Positions 48,299-57,277 of a DNA stretch of 64,000 nt are shown here, piece after piece. The notes beneath the pieces were generated by a model, which was not told the DNA's origin, made no database searches, and was given only the letters and a program-made list of their open reading frames with translations. Source of the stretch: DATBQN01 sp963755825 (GTDB lineage: Bacteria; Acidobacteriota; Thermoanaerobaculia; Multivoradales; UBA5704); the NCBI GenBank assembly GCA_963755825.1, contig CAVWLA010000003.1, positions 992,001 through 1,056,000 of the forward strand, in the 5' to 3' direction. The stretch's first letter is position 1. Every line of letters begins with the position of its first letter. The position numbers and the translations under genes are program-made.

Positions 48299-49273
48299 CT
48301 ACTCGACCATCTCCATCAGCACGCCGTGGGTGAGCGAGGCCGGGATCAGGAAGCGATCGCGGTCGTGGTGGCGGAAGATCGGCAGGTGCAGGCCGGTGTT
48401 GCTCTCGACCAGGTGGTGGGCGGTGTGGAGGTCGCCGACCTCGACGCTCACCCCGAGGATGCCCTCGCCGCGGTCGGCGGCGAAGTCGGCGACGAGGCCG
48501 GCGCCATCGGGCTGAAGCAGGGTGACGGTGGCGTTGTGGAGCCGCACCCTGACGCCGCGAGCGCCCAGGTAGTCGATCCGCTCGCTCCGCGCGCCGACGT
48601 GGATGCCGAGGCCCTCGTAGTAGGCGATCGCCGCGTCGAGGTCTGTCACCACCAGCCAGACGGTGCGGATCCCCTCCGCCGTGTTGGGGTGGCGGTGCGG
48701 CGCGAGCGCCGGGACGTCGCGGAAGAGCTGCTGCACCGCGGCCTCGTCGTAGTCGAGGAAGAAGTTCGAGTTGTCCGGCGCCACTCGCGAGGTGAGGATG
48801 ATCTCGTTCCACAGCGGCGTGAGGCCGACGACCTGGCCGGTCGCCTGCACGGTCAGCGGCCCGGCGGGGATAGGACCGACGTTGGGGAAGCCGGCGCCGT
48901 TCAGGAAGGTGACCGCCTTCGCGGCGTCGAGCACCTCGGTGCCGTAGAACTTGGCGCCCTCGTGGTGCGCCAGGAAGTCGAGGAACGGCGCCGTGCCAGG
49001 GTTGTCGTCGGTGAAGGCGTCGAGCTCGAGGTAGGAGAGATCATCGAACCAGATGAGCCGGTTCTCGACCCCCGCCGGCGAGGTCAGCACCGGCGTGACC
49101 GCGAAGCCGAGCTGGCGGGAGAGGACGTCCGCCGCGGGGGTGAAGTTCTCCACCCGCACCAGCATCCCGACGTGATCGACGCCGCGCCCCACACCCAGCC
49201 CCTTGGCCGTCGCCGGTCCCCCCAGCGCCAGCAGCCCGCACACCACCGCCCACACCATCCGCTTCGTCCTCAT
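48299..49273 (-). CDS. Secreted two-domain VOC/glyoxalase-like protein
   Basis: A 324-residue protein with a signal peptide (MVWAVVCGLLALGGPATA). The N-terminal VOC-type domain starts GRGVDHVGMLVRVENFTPAAD with LGFAVTPVL, and a second one starts IRTVWLVVTDLDAAIAYYEGLGI near 210. The pattern matches the glyoxalase-like group that includes a large substrate-binding insert (WNEIILTSR). Exported VOC proteins are unusual; most are cytosolic. Metal ligands (H in DHVGM, E near ELDAF) are plausible. The start follows a GGAGGTGAGAG ribosome site. Substrate unknown. Confidence 0.82.
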   Translation of the reverse strand: MRTKRMVWAVVCGLLALGGPATAKGLGVGRGVDHVGMLVRVENFTPAADVLSRQLGFAVTPVLTSPAGVENRLIWFDDLSYLELDAFTDDNPGTAPFLDFLAHHEGAKFYGTEVLDAAKAVTFLNGAGFPNVGPIPAGPLTVQATGQVVGLTPLWNEIILTSRVAPDNSNFFLDYDEAAVQQLFRDVPALAPHRHPNTAEGIRTVWLVVTDLDAAIAYYEGLGIHVGARSERIDYLGARGVRVRLHNATVTLLQPDGAGLVADFAADRGEGILGVSVEVGDLHTAHHLVESNTGLHLPIFRHHDRDRFLIPASLTHGVLMEMVE

Positions 49274-49467
49274 CTCTCACCTCCTGTTGGTTGAAGAGCC
49301 CGCGCCGCCTTGAGCCTCGCCAGCGCTTGCGAAGAGTCGTGATCGCCTGGCGCGAGTGTAGAGCCACGGCGACCACGAACACAAAGAAAGGTGAGCCCGC
49401 CCGCCGCCGAAGCGACTCCCCCGCCGACCGGTCCCCCTGCCCGGTCAGCCGCGGCGCCCTTCCCAAC

Positions 49468-49486
49468 TATATCCATCGTGGATATA
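49468..49486. promoter_or_regulatory. Perfect palindrome, probable PadR operator
   Basis: TATATCCATCGTGGATATA has perfect 8-bp arms around a 3-base centre. It is the only AT-rich element in the gap and ends 20 bases before the padR ATG, where a promoter -10 would lie. PadR proteins bind such dyads as dimers, so autorepression of padR and the coupled permease gene is expected (inference from the family). Confidence 0.65.
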
Positions 49487-49506
49487 CTCGTGCGGAGGTG
49501 AGTGCC

Positions 49507-49857
49507 ATGCCTTCGCCCGATGCGTTCCTGCCTCTGCAGCCCGCCGTTTTTCACATCCTGATCTCGCTTGCCGAGGAGGAGCGGCACGGCTACGCCATCC
49601 TCCAGGAGGTGGCGGAGCGCACCGGGGGAGCGGTGCGGCTGAGCGCCGGGACGCTCTACCGGTCGATCCAGCGCCTGCTCGAGCAGGGCCTCATCGCGGA
49701 GACGACGGAGCGCCCGGCTCCCGAGCTCGACGACGAGCGGCGGCGGTACTACCGCATCACCCCGCTGGGCGCCGCCGCGGTGCGGGCGGAGGCGCGCCGG
49801 CTGGCGGAGATGCTCCGCATGGCGCGCGCCAGCGGCCTGGCGCCGGGGAGGGCCTGA
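49507..49857 (+). CDS. PadR-family transcriptional repressor
   Basis: A 116-residue winged-helix regulator. The DNA-binding domain has the PadR hallmarks LAEEERHGYAILQEV, AGTLYRSIQRLLEQGLI and RRRYYRITPLGAAAV, plus a short C-terminal dimer helix (RRLAEMLRMARASG). ATG 49507 follows GGAGGTGAG. The stop codon overlaps the permease start by one base (TGATG), so the two are translationally coupled. A perfect palindrome lies 20 bases upstream. PadR next to an ADOP permease is a repeated acidobacterial arrangement; the repressor probably controls the transporter in response to an unknown ligand. Confidence 0.93.
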   Translation: MPSPDAFLPLQPAVFHILISLAEEERHGYAILQEVAERTGGAVRLSAGTLYRSIQRLLEQGLIAETTERPAPELDDERRRYYRITPLGAAAVRAEARRLAEMLRMARASGLAPGRA

Positions 49858-52457
49858 TGGGTGCCCATCGGCTCCTCCTGCGGCTCTATCCGGCGTCGTT
49901 CCGCGGCCTCTACGGCGACGAGATGGGCACCATCTTCGCGCGCCGCCGCCGCCAGGCTCAGGGGCCGCTCGCCGTCGCCGGGCTGTGGAGCGAGACCGCC
50001 CTCGAGGTGATCGGCAACGCCGCCGCGGCGCACTGGGACCTGCTGCGGCAGGATCTCCGCTACACCGTCCGCACCCTCGGCCGCTCGCCCGGGTTCACCG
50101 CCACCGCGCTCGTCGTCGTGGCGCTCGGCATCGGCGCCAACACCGCCGTCTTCTCGGTCACCGACTACGTGCTCGTGCGGCGGCTGCCGTTCCGCCAGCC
50201 GGAGAGGCTGGTCAAGCTGTGGGAGGACCGCCCCGGCTACTCGCAGATGGAGCCGTCGCCCGCCAACTACCGCGACTGGAAGGCGATGAGCCGCACCTTC
50301 TCGGCGATGGGGGCCTTCGACCGCCGCGTCGCCGCCAACCTCGTCGGCCGTGGCGAGCCGGTGCGCTTGCAGGGCGCCGCCGTCACCGCCGACGTGCTGC
50401 CGCTGCTCGGCGCCAGGCCGCTCGCCGGGCGCCTCTTCACCGCCGCCGAGGACAGGCCCGGCGCCGGCGGCACGCTCATCCTCTCGGATCGCCTGTGGCG
50501 GACGGAGTTCGGCGGCGAGCTCTCGGCGCTCGGCCGCAAGGTGACCCTCGACGGCACGCCCTTCGTCATCATCGGCATCCTGCCGGCCGACTTCCGCTTC
50601 CCCGAGCGCGGCACCGACTTCTGGCGGCCGGAGCAGCTCGGCGCCGAGGACTTCGCGGATCGCACGGACAACCGGCTGGAGGTGGTGGCGCGGCTCCGCG
50701 GCGGCGTCGATATCGAGGCGGCGCGGGCGGAGATGGCGGTGGTGGCGGCGCGGCTGGCGCGCCAGTACCCGCGCGAGGATGCCCGCACCGGCGCCGCCGT
50801 CGTCGGCCTGCGCGACGAGCTCTCCCGGCAGACGCGGCTGCTGCTGGTGGCGCTCGCCGGCGCCGCGCTCTGCGTGCTGGCGATCGCCTGCGCCAACCTG
50901 GCGGCGCTCCTCGTCGCGCGCGCCATGGCCCGCGAGCACGAGCTGCAGGTGAGGGCGGCGCTGGGAGCGGGCCGCGAGCGGCTGGTGCGCCAGATGGCGA
51001 CCGAGAGCCTGGTGCTCGCCCTCGCCGGCGGCGCCCTCGGCCTCCTCGTCGCGCTCGCCGCCCTGCCCCTGCTCACCCGCCTGGTGCCGGCGGCGCTCCC
51101 CGTCGCCGAGGCGCCCGGCATCGATCTCCGCGCGCTGCTCTTCGCCAGCCTGCTGACCGCCGCGACCGGCCTCGGCTTAGGAATCGTCCCGGCGCTCCGC
51201 CTCGGCCGCCAGGCCCACCTCGCCGGCCTCAAGGAGAGCGCGCGCGCCGGCGGCGGGCGCCGGGAGCGGCTGCGCACCGCCCTGGTCATGGTCGAGATCG
51301 CGGCCACCGTGGTGCTGCTGGTCTCCGCCGGCCTCTTCATCGGGGCGCTGTGGCGCCTGCAGTCGACCGACCCCGGCTTCCGCCCGCAGGGCGTGCTGAC
51401 GCTGCGCACCGCGCTGCCGAGCCCGAAGTACCGCACCAATGCCAGCCGCGTCCGCTTCTACGACCGCGTGCTGGCGGAGGTCCGCGCGCTGCCGGGGGTG
51501 CGCGCCGCGGCCTACGCGAGCGGTCTGCCGATGGTGTGGGGCGGCGGCATCTGGCCGGTGGCGATCGACGGCGCCGTGCGCGAGGCGGAGGGGCCGCGCG
51601 AGGGCTCCCAGGTGGCGAGCCTGCGCTTCGTCACGCCGGGGTACCTCGCCACCCTCGGCATCCCCCTCCGTCGGGGCCGCGAGGTGGCCGCCTCCGACAC
51701 CCTGCACCAGCCCTACGTCGCGGTGGTGAGCGAGTCGTTCGTGCGGCGGTTCTGGCCGGACCGCGACCCGCTCGGCCGGCACCTCCAGGTCGCCTACCAC
51801 GACCGGGTGGTCGTCGGCGTCGCCGGCGACGTGCGGGTGCGCGGCTTCGAGCGGACGAGCGAGCCGCAGGTCTACCTCCCCTACCAGCAGCAGCCGGACG
51901 GCCAGCTCTTCTACTACGCTCCGAAGGACCTCGCCGTGCGCAGCACGGCCGCCGCCGAGGCGCTGCTGCCGCCCATCCGCCGGATCCTGCGCGCCGCCGA
52001 CCCCGAGCAGCCGCTCTCGGACATCCGCACGATGGAGGAGATCGTCGACGACGAGACCTCGCCGCGCGCGACGCAGGTGCGCGTGCTCGGCGCCTTCGCC
52101 GCCATCGCGGCGCTCCTCGCCGGCACCGGCATCCACGGCCTGCTCGCCTTCGCGGTGTCGCAGCGGGCGCGCGAGATCGGCGTCCGCCGCGCCCTCGGGG
52201 CGCGCTCGGCGGACATCCTCTCCGCCGTCCTCCGCCACGGCGTCCTCACCGCCGCCGCCGGCCTCGTCCCGGGCCTCCTCCTCGCCTACGCCGGCGGCCG
52301 CGCCATGGAAGCCCTCCTCGCCGGCGTCCAGCCCGCCGACCCGGCGACCTTCACCGCCGCCGCCGTCCTCTGCCTCCTGATGACGATCTCGGGCTGCATC
52401 GCCCCCGCCCTGCGCGCCGTCCGCGTCGACCCGATGACGGTGGTGCGCTCGGAGTAG
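49857..52457 (+). CDS. ADOP-type (duplicated MacB/FtsX) ABC transporter permease
   Basis: An 866-residue permease with two MacB/FtsX halves. The N-terminal ~60 residues (LRLYPASFRGLYGDEM) are the permease prefix seen in this group. Half one has the membrane helix TALVVVALGIGANTAVFS near 85, a periplasmic MacB domain, and helices near 325, 385 and 425. Half two has VMVEIAATVVLLVSAGLF near 480 and its own periplasmic domain. It ends with three helices, of which RAREIGVRRALGARSADILS marks the coupling region. There is no ATPase domain and no ATPase gene adjacent, so a partner must come from elsewhere, as is usual for these orphan permeases. Start overlaps padR by one base. Confidence 0.93.
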   Translation: MGAHRLLLRLYPASFRGLYGDEMGTIFARRRRQAQGPLAVAGLWSETALEVIGNAAAAHWDLLRQDLRYTVRTLGRSPGFTATALVVVALGIGANTAVFSVTDYVLVRRLPFRQPERLVKLWEDRPGYSQMEPSPANYRDWKAMSRTFSAMGAFDRRVAANLVGRGEPVRLQGAAVTADVLPLLGARPLAGRLFTAAEDRPGAGGTLILSDRLWRTEFGGELSALGRKVTLDGTPFVIIGILPADFRFPERGTDFWRPEQLGAEDFADRTDNRLEVVARLRGGVDIEAARAEMAVVAARLARQYPREDARTGAAVVGLRDELSRQTRLLLVALAGAALCVLAIACANLAALLVARAMAREHELQVRAALGAGRERLVRQMATESLVLALAGGALGLLVALAALPLLTRLVPAALPVAEAPGIDLRALLFASLLTAATGLGLGIVPALRLGRQAHLAGLKESARAGGGRRERLRTALVMVEIAATVVLLVSAGLFIGALWRLQSTDPGFRPQGVLTLRTALPSPKYRTNASRVRFYDRVLAEVRALPGVRAAAYASGLPMVWGGGIWPVAIDGAVREAEGPREGSQVASLRFVTPGYLATLGIPLRRGREVAASDTLHQPYVAVVSESFVRRFWPDRDPLGRHLQVAYHDRVVVGVAGDVRVRGFERTSEPQVYLPYQQQPDGQLFYYAPKDLAVRSTAAAEALLPPIRRILRAADPEQPLSDIRTMEEIVDDETSPRATQVRVLGAFAAIAALLAGTGIHGLLAFAVSQRAREIGVRRALGARSADILSAVLRHGVLTAAAGLVPGLLLAYAGGRAMEALLAGVQPADPATFTAAAVLCLLMTISGCIAPALRAVRVDPMTVVRSE

Positions 52458-52481
52458 GGGCGGCGCTCCGCGCGCCGCCCC
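52457..52481. terminator. Perfect 10-bp hairpin between convergent genes
   Basis: GGGGCGGCGC (52457-52466) pairs perfectly with GCGCCGCCCC (52472-52481) around TCCGC. It starts on the last base of the ADOP stop codon and lies 28 bases past the stop of the convergent Cys-rich gene, so it can serve both. No T-tract. Confidence 0.5.
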
Positions 52482-52508
52482 TGGGAGCCTGGCGGGAACA
52501 GGTGCCGG

Positions 52509-52811
52509 TCAGTTGTTGCCGCAGCCGACGCCGACTCTGGTGCAGATGCAGCAGGAGCCGGTGCAGCGGTAGGCGCAGCAGTTCGGCGGGTTCTGCGGGC
52601 AGATGATCACGTCGGTCCGCGGCGCCAGGAAGTCGGGGAGCTGCGGCGCGGCTGGGGTCGCGGCCGGCACGGAGAAGCCCGGCGCGCTCGGCGCCGCGGC
52701 GGCGATCGTCGCCGGGTTGGCGGCCGGTTGGGCTGCCGGGAGCGGGGCGGCGGCGAGGAGGGGGGAGGCGAGGACGAGGGCGAGCAACGCGAGACCGAGG
52801 ATCTTCGGCAT
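52509..52811 (-). CDS. Small secreted Cys-rich protein (8-Cys tail with paired cysteines)
   Basis: A 100-residue protein. The signal peptide (LGLALLALVLASPLLAAAP) is followed by an Ala/Pro linker containing PDFLAPRTDVI, then a very compact tail with eight cysteines in about 28 residues (C-6-C-C-3-C-3-C-C-1-C-6-C). Adjacent CC pairs are typical of knotted miniproteins (comparison by pattern only). The start follows GAAAGGAGA. Convergent with the ADOP gene, with a shared hairpin between them. Same architecture as the proteins at 89, 24161, 24607 and 37599. Function unknown. Confidence 0.8.
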   Translation of the reverse strand: MPKILGLALLALVLASPLLAAAPLPAAQPAANPATIAAAAPSAPGFSVPAATPAAPQLPDFLAPRTDVIICPQNPPNCCAYRCTGSCCICTRVGVGCGNN

Positions 52812-53030
52812 CGTTGTCTCCTTTCAATCACTACAGTGCTCGCGGACGGCGAAGGCGGCCGGCCAGGCGGCCGAGACGAGCGGTCTCACCTCCTCCGCGC
52901 CGTCTTCTCTCCCGGCGGCGGCGCGCCGCCCGCCGGCGTGGCGCAGCGCAGCAGCGCGGCGAAGCGGGGCAGCGGGCGCAGGGAGCCCGCCGCCGCGGAG
53001 GCGGACGCGGTACCATCCTCGCTGCCCGTC

Positions 53031-53627
53031 ATGAAGAAGCGCGTCCTCGAACCGCCGTCGACGACCGAGCCGTCCGGACCCTCGCCGGGCAGGATGGTGG
53101 GGCTCCTCCGCGGCATCAACGTCGGGCGCGCCAAGCGGGTGGCGATGGCGGATCTGCGGGCGATCGTCGAGGGTCTGGGGTACGGCGGCGTGCGCACGCT
53201 CCTCAACAGCGGCAACGTCGTCTTCGATGCCCCCGGCACGGCGCCGGGCGAGGCGGCGCGCGGCATCGAAGAGGCGCTCGCGGCGCGGCTCGGCATCCGC
53301 TCGCGGGTGACGGTGCTCGCCGCCGCCGAGCTCGCCGCGGCGATCGACGACAACCCGCTCCTCGCCGTCGCCGCCGACCCGGCGCGCTTCCTCGTCGCCG
53401 TCCTCGCCGACGCGGCGGGTCGGGCGCGCCTGGCGCCGCTGGCCGAGCAGGAATGGGAACCGGAAGCCGTCGCCCTCGGCGCCCGCGTGGCCTATCTCTG
53501 GTGCCCGACGGGGATCCTCGCCAGCCGCCTCCTCGCGGCGGTCGGCCGGGTGCTCGGCGACGGCGTCACGACGCGCAACCTGGCGACGATGATCAAGCTG
53601 AACGACCTGGCTCGACGCGACGCGTAG
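53031..53627 (+). CDS. DUF1697 family protein
   Basis: A protein of about 198 residues of the DUF1697 family, with MVGLLRGINVGRAKRVAMAD at the domain start, LLNSGNVVFDAPG, and the C-terminal GILASRLLAAVGRVLGDGVTTRNLATMIKL. The family is common and structurally known but has no reported function. Start choice is uncertain: ATG 53031 adds a Pro-rich 21-residue leader, while ATG 53094 starts at the domain; neither has a good ribosome site. It is convergent with the membrane TPR gene, 21 bases away. No operon partner. Confidence 0.85.
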   Translation: MKKRVLEPPSTTEPSGPSPGRMVGLLRGINVGRAKRVAMADLRAIVEGLGYGGVRTLLNSGNVVFDAPGTAPGEAARGIEEALAARLGIRSRVTVLAAAELAAAIDDNPLLAVAADPARFLVAVLADAAGRARLAPLAEQEWEPEAVALGARVAYLWCPTGILASRLLAAVGRVLGDGVTTRNLATMIKLNDLARRDA

Positions 53628-53648
53628 GCTCGCCAGCGGCGCAGGGAC

Positions 53649-55430
53649 TCAGCCCGGGACGACGCCGAGGCGCGGCGCCAGGGTGGCGAAGGCGCGGTCG
53701 AGGCCGCCGGCGAGGATCGGCTGCCCCGGCGCCAGCCGTTGGGCGACGGTGAACGCCGCCTCGGCGCGGGGCCGGTCGCCGGCCGCGTCGAGGAGCAGGG
53801 CCTGCAGCAGGCGCGGCGGCAGGTCGGCGGGCCAGCGGGCGACGATCTCGTCGAGCAGGGCGAGCGCCTTCTGGCGCTGGCCGGCGCGGACCTCCGCGTA
53901 GGCCACGGTGGTCAACGGCTGGCTGTTCTTCGGCTCCTCGACGATCGCCTGCCGGAAGTGCAGCGTGGCGGCGTCGAAGTCGCCGCGGTCGCGCTCGAGG
54001 GTGCCCACCTTCCACAGCGAGTAGGCATCCAGCGGATCGATCGCCAGCGCCCGGCGGAACTCCGCCTCCGCCTCGCGCGGCTGGCCGTCGGCGAGGTAGA
54101 CGCGGGCCCGCTCCTCGATGATGTACGAGCTCGTCGGATCGGCTTTCTCCATCGCCGTCGAAAAGGTCCGCGGGTCGACGAAGATGGCGGCGTAGCGGAC
54201 GGTCAGCGCGGCGAAGACCACCGCCACGAGGGCGAGCGCCGGCACCCAGGATCGCTTCGGCAGAAGGACGAGGAGAGCCCAGGGCAGCGCCAGCGAGGGG
54301 ATGTACAGATAGCGGTCGACCACCATCCACTCCGGGAAGAGAGCCCAGAAGTTCATCACCGGGCTCAGCCAGACGACGAACCAGGCGAGCGGCAGGAGGA
54401 GCGGCCAGCGCCGGCGGATGCCCGCCCAGGCGAGCGCCGCGAGGACCGCCAGCACCGCCGTCGAGATCAGGATCGGCGGATCGAAGAGCCCCCAGACCGG
54501 CCGCTCGGGCCGCACGAACCCGAACGAGGTCGGCCAGACGAGGAGATGGACGTAGGTGACGAAGGCGAGCGGCAGCGAGGGCGCCGCCTTGGCGAATCCC
54601 GGCGCCTGCGCCCACGGCCTCACCAGCGCCCCCAGCACCGCGACGCGGACCGCGAGATAGAGGGCGGCGATCGCCGCGAAGAGGACGGCCGCGCGCGCGA
54701 AGCGCCGCGACTCGGCCGGCTCGTCGCGCCGCCTGGCGAGCGCCCACACCGCCGCCATGGGGAGGAGCGCGATCGAAACCTCCTTGGAGAGCAGGGCGAG
54801 AACGAAGGCGCCGCCGCTCGCCGCCAGCGTCCAGCGCGGCCGCTCCTCGGCGCGCGGCGAGAGGAGGGCGAGGAGCGCGAGGAGGACGAAGAGCGCCGCC
54901 AGCTGCTCCTGGATCCCCGACGCCCAGGCGACCGAGCTGACGTGGGCGGGGTGGAGCGCGAAGACGAGGGCGGCGAGGAGCGACGGCAGGGGCGGGAACC
55001 GCAGGCGGCGGAAGAACAGCGCCGCGAGCGCCGCGACCGCCGCGGCGAGCACCACCGAGGCGAGGTGCCAGGCGAAGGTGCTGGCGCCGACGAAGTGGTA
55101 GTAGAGGGTGGAGAGGGTGAGGAAGAGCGGGCGGTAGAAGCTCCCCTGCACCGTCGCCGCGTCCTTGCGCACGGCGCCCAGGTCGGCGACGAAATTGCGC
55201 GGGATGCTGGCGAGCGTCTTCAGCGAGGCGCTGGTCTCGAAGAGATAGACGTCGTCGAGCAGGAACCTGAAATGGGTGGTGAACCAGTAGACGGCGAGCG
55301 TCGCGACGGCGGCGGCGAGCCACACCCAGGCGGTCGTCGGCGCCTTTTCGGCGCTGCGAACCGCCACAGCGCGCGCCGGCGCCCGGCGCGTCCGCGGCGC
55401 TCCCCGCCGCCGCTTGGATCCCTTCCCCAT
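53649..55430 (-). CDS. Polytopic membrane protein with C-terminal TPRs (O-mannosyltransferase/TMTC-like)
   Basis: A protein of about 593 residues. A basic N-terminus (GSKRRRGAPRTRRAPAR) precedes about ten membrane helices; the first external loop has TTHFRFLLDDVYLF, and YRPLFLTLSTLYYHFVG follows near residue 100. The DD and the R-P-L/T-L-Y pattern match GT-C glycosyltransferases such as PMT/TMTC-like proteins. Residues about 430-590 are TPR repeats (AEAEFRRALAIDPLDAYSLW). It may transfer a lipid-linked sugar on the periplasmic side (family inference). ATG 55430 avoids overlap with the upstream XRE gene, whose stop is 10 bases before; they are probably co-transcribed. Confidence 0.82.
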   Translation of the reverse strand: MGKGSKRRRGAPRTRRAPARAVAVRSAEKAPTTAWVWLAAAVATLAVYWFTTHFRFLLDDVYLFETSASLKTLASIPRNFVADLGAVRKDAATVQGSFYRPLFLTLSTLYYHFVGASTFAWHLASVVLAAAVAALAALFFRRLRFPPLPSLLAALVFALHPAHVSSVAWASGIQEQLAALFVLLALLALLSPRAEERPRWTLAASGGAFVLALLSKEVSIALLPMAAVWALARRRDEPAESRRFARAAVLFAAIAALYLAVRVAVLGALVRPWAQAPGFAKAAPSLPLAFVTYVHLLVWPTSFGFVRPERPVWGLFDPPILISTAVLAVLAALAWAGIRRRWPLLLPLAWFVVWLSPVMNFWALFPEWMVVDRYLYIPSLALPWALLVLLPKRSWVPALALVAVVFAALTVRYAAIFVDPRTFSTAMEKADPTSSYIIEERARVYLADGQPREAEAEFRRALAIDPLDAYSLWKVGTLERDRGDFDAATLHFRQAIVEEPKNSQPLTTVAYAEVRAGQRQKALALLDEIVARWPADLPPRLLQALLLDAAGDRPRAEAAFTVAQRLAPGQPILAGGLDRAFATLAPRLGVVPG

Positions 55431-55440
55431 CCCGAGGCGG

Positions 55441-55959
55441 TCAAGCAATCTGCCTGCCACTCGATCGACGCGCGCCCTCGCCGCTGCCGCGGCAGCGCTC
55501 GCCCGGCGGTGCGGCGCGCCGCTCGACGGGCGAACAGCTCATCAGCCGGGAGAACGCCTCCTCCGCCTCGCGCCGCGCCCTCGCCGCCTTCGCCTGCCGC
55601 AGGCTCTGCGCGAGGCCGGCAGCGAGCACCTCCGCGACGCTCCATGCCGCAGCGAGGCTCACGCGGTCGACCTGCCGGCGCTCTTCGTCGGTCAGCGCCA
55701 CGGGCGAGGGGGGCTCGGGCCGTGCCGCGGCGGCGATCAGCTCGTCGGCGGAGACCAGCAGGTCGACCGCCGCGGGCACGCACGGGAGGTGGAGGAGGAT
55801 GGCCTCCAGGGCCTCCCGGCTCAACGGCTCCCGGCCGTTTTCCAGGCGGCCGATCCGGCCCTCCTCCGACCAGCCGAGGCGGCTGGCGAGCTCCTTCCTC
55901 TCCATCCCCGCCATGAGTCGCAGGTACTGCAGGATCCGCCCGTACAGCGATGGCACCAT
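55441..55959 (-). CDS. XRE-type helix-turn-helix regulator
   Basis: A 172-residue regulator. The N-terminal HTH (about residues 5-45) reads GRILQYLRLMAGMERKELA, then SRLGWSEEGRIGRLENGREP, matching the Cro/CI fold. The centre has a helical RRQVDRVSLAAAWSVAEVLA stretch and a basic tail. The first 46 codons occur again at 58606-58743 as a broken duplicate. It lies just upstream of the membrane TPR gene and could regulate it and itself (inference). No strong ribosome site was seen. This gene marks the edge of the less GC-rich region extending to 59.4 kb. Confidence 0.8.
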   Translation of the reverse strand: MVPSLYGRILQYLRLMAGMERKELASRLGWSEEGRIGRLENGREPLSREALEAILLHLPCVPAAVDLLVSADELIAAAARPEPPSPVALTDEERRQVDRVSLAAAWSVAEVLAAGLAQSLRQAKAARARREAEEAFSRLMSCSPVERRAAPPGERCRGSGEGARRSSGRQIA

Positions 55960-56467
55960 CGGAGATGTCCTCGGCTCGTTCCGTAACGCAATCAGGTGAC
56001 GTCGATCGCCATACCCTATGACTTAAGCACTCTCGCTGCAACAGCAAGAGCTACGGCGCTTAGCCTGGCTTCCGCTGTCGTCGAGCCGCCGGCGGCGGCG
56101 ACGGATTGCCTCATCGAAGTGGTGGCGGCCGACCGCGAGCGGGCGCCCGCGCTCCTCGCCGAGCTGCTCGGCGAGCCCGCGCGGCCACGCCGGGGTCGCC
56201 AATCAACAGCCGGAGGAGGTCGCGGTTCAGCTCTCGCTCGACGTCGGTAGTGTGGGGTAGGCGAAAGGAAGTTCGAGTCGACCTTGGCGGGCAGCGCAGC
56301 GGACCGCACATTTTAAGTAGATTGACAAAGCTTCTCGATGGCTGAATGCTTGCTCTCGATCCATGAAGTCGACCAGGACGCTAGCGACAGTGGACCGACG
56401 GCTTTGAACGTGAGCTTGCGATCACCTCGAGGGGGTCCACCTAGTTCCACCTCTTAAGGAGACAGTC
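55960..56467. other. 508-base gap with no confident gene
   Basis: Less GC-rich than its surroundings, particularly from 56240 on. The minus strand between 56310 and 56023 contains protein-like pieces in two frames (ERELNRDLLRLLIGDPGV, then after a frame change near 56190 LAEQLGEERGRPLAVGRHHF), which may be remnants of a small lost gene. A TTGACA hexamer at 56322-56327 has a weak AATGCT 17 bases later and could be the promoter of the secreted-protein gene at 56468. Nothing else was recognised. Confidence 0.35.
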
Positions 56468-57277
56468 ATGTCGACAGGATTTCTCTACGAAGGATCTCAC
56501 GCTCCGGCACTTCGATGGCTGGGAATGCTGTTCTCGCTCGCTCTCACGGCCTCGAGCCCGGTGGTGAGCGCGGAGGCTGCACGGCCGGCGCCGATGCCGG
56601 AGGTCATGCGCTCGGAACACTCGAGACCATCCGATGATCCGTTCTGGATCGACGCGAATCGGGTGTTCACGAAGGACGGGCAGATCGATGCGCAGCTCCT
56701 CGGCCCGCATGAAACATCGTACGTCTCACGGGTTCTGGCGACGCCGGAAAGAGATGGGTGCATTCAGGCCGGCGAGATCTTCGTCGACCGGATCGTAATG
56801 AACGGCAAAATCATTCGCCGTACTTCCCTTGATGAGACATTCGGTTCAGCCGGGGTCGCCATCCGGGGCCGCGTCACGGGTCGGTCGACCGGGTTCGAAG
56901 GCACCACAGCGGGCACGCTGATCCGATTCGAGCCGATCACAATCTACAAAGACAACTCCCGACCGCAGAAGGTCTACTACACCTTCATGCCCGTCGGCCG
57001 CTTTAGAGTCGGTAACAAGACCATCTGCAAGACGGACCCGAACTACGCAGAAGTGCCGGAAGTGGGCGACGAGATCGTCCTGCTGCAGCCGGACGACGAT
57101 CGCGGCGAGACGCAGTACCTCGATTCCTACGATGGCGCGGGGATCGTCACGATCAAGAGGGACGGCAGGCTCGCTCTGCCGGCCATTTTCCGTTCCGACA
57201 GCTCGCCACAGCCGCTAACAACGGGGAAAGACTTCTTCCGCCGGTTGCAGGCAATGGTTGATGCGGGGCCGAAATGA
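56468..57277 (+). CDS. Secreted protein of unknown function
   Basis: A 269-residue protein with an N-terminal hydrophobic segment at residues 16-38 (LRWLGMLFSLALTASSPVVS), probably a signal peptide. The mature part is beta-rich with RDGCIQAGEIFVDRIVMNG, EGTTAGTLIRFEPITIY and VGRFRVGNKTICKTDPNY; two cysteines may pair. No catalytic motif or family was recognised. A TAAGGAGA ribosome site lies 6 bases before the ATG. Its stop overlaps the next gene (ATGA), so the two secreted proteins are co-translated and probably work together. Base composition is visibly lower in GC than genes before 55 kb. Confidence 0.8.
   Translation: MSTGFLYEGSHAPALRWLGMLFSLALTASSPVVSAEAARPAPMPEVMRSEHSRPSDDPFWIDANRVFTKDGQIDAQLLGPHETSYVSRVLATPERDGCIQAGEIFVDRIVMNGKIIRRTSLDETFGSAGVAIRGRVTGRSTGFEGTTAGTLIRFEPITIYKDNSRPQKVYYTFMPVGRFRVGNKTICKTDPNYAEVPEVGDEIVLLQPDDDRGETQYLDSYDGAGIVTIKRDGRLALPAIFRSDSSPQPLTTGKDFFRRLQAMVDAGPK

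Noticed and set aside
56322..56350. Sigma-70-like promoter (TTGACA) upstream of 56468
   Set aside because: The -10 element matches only three of six bases. It is mentioned in the gap entry but not called as a feature.
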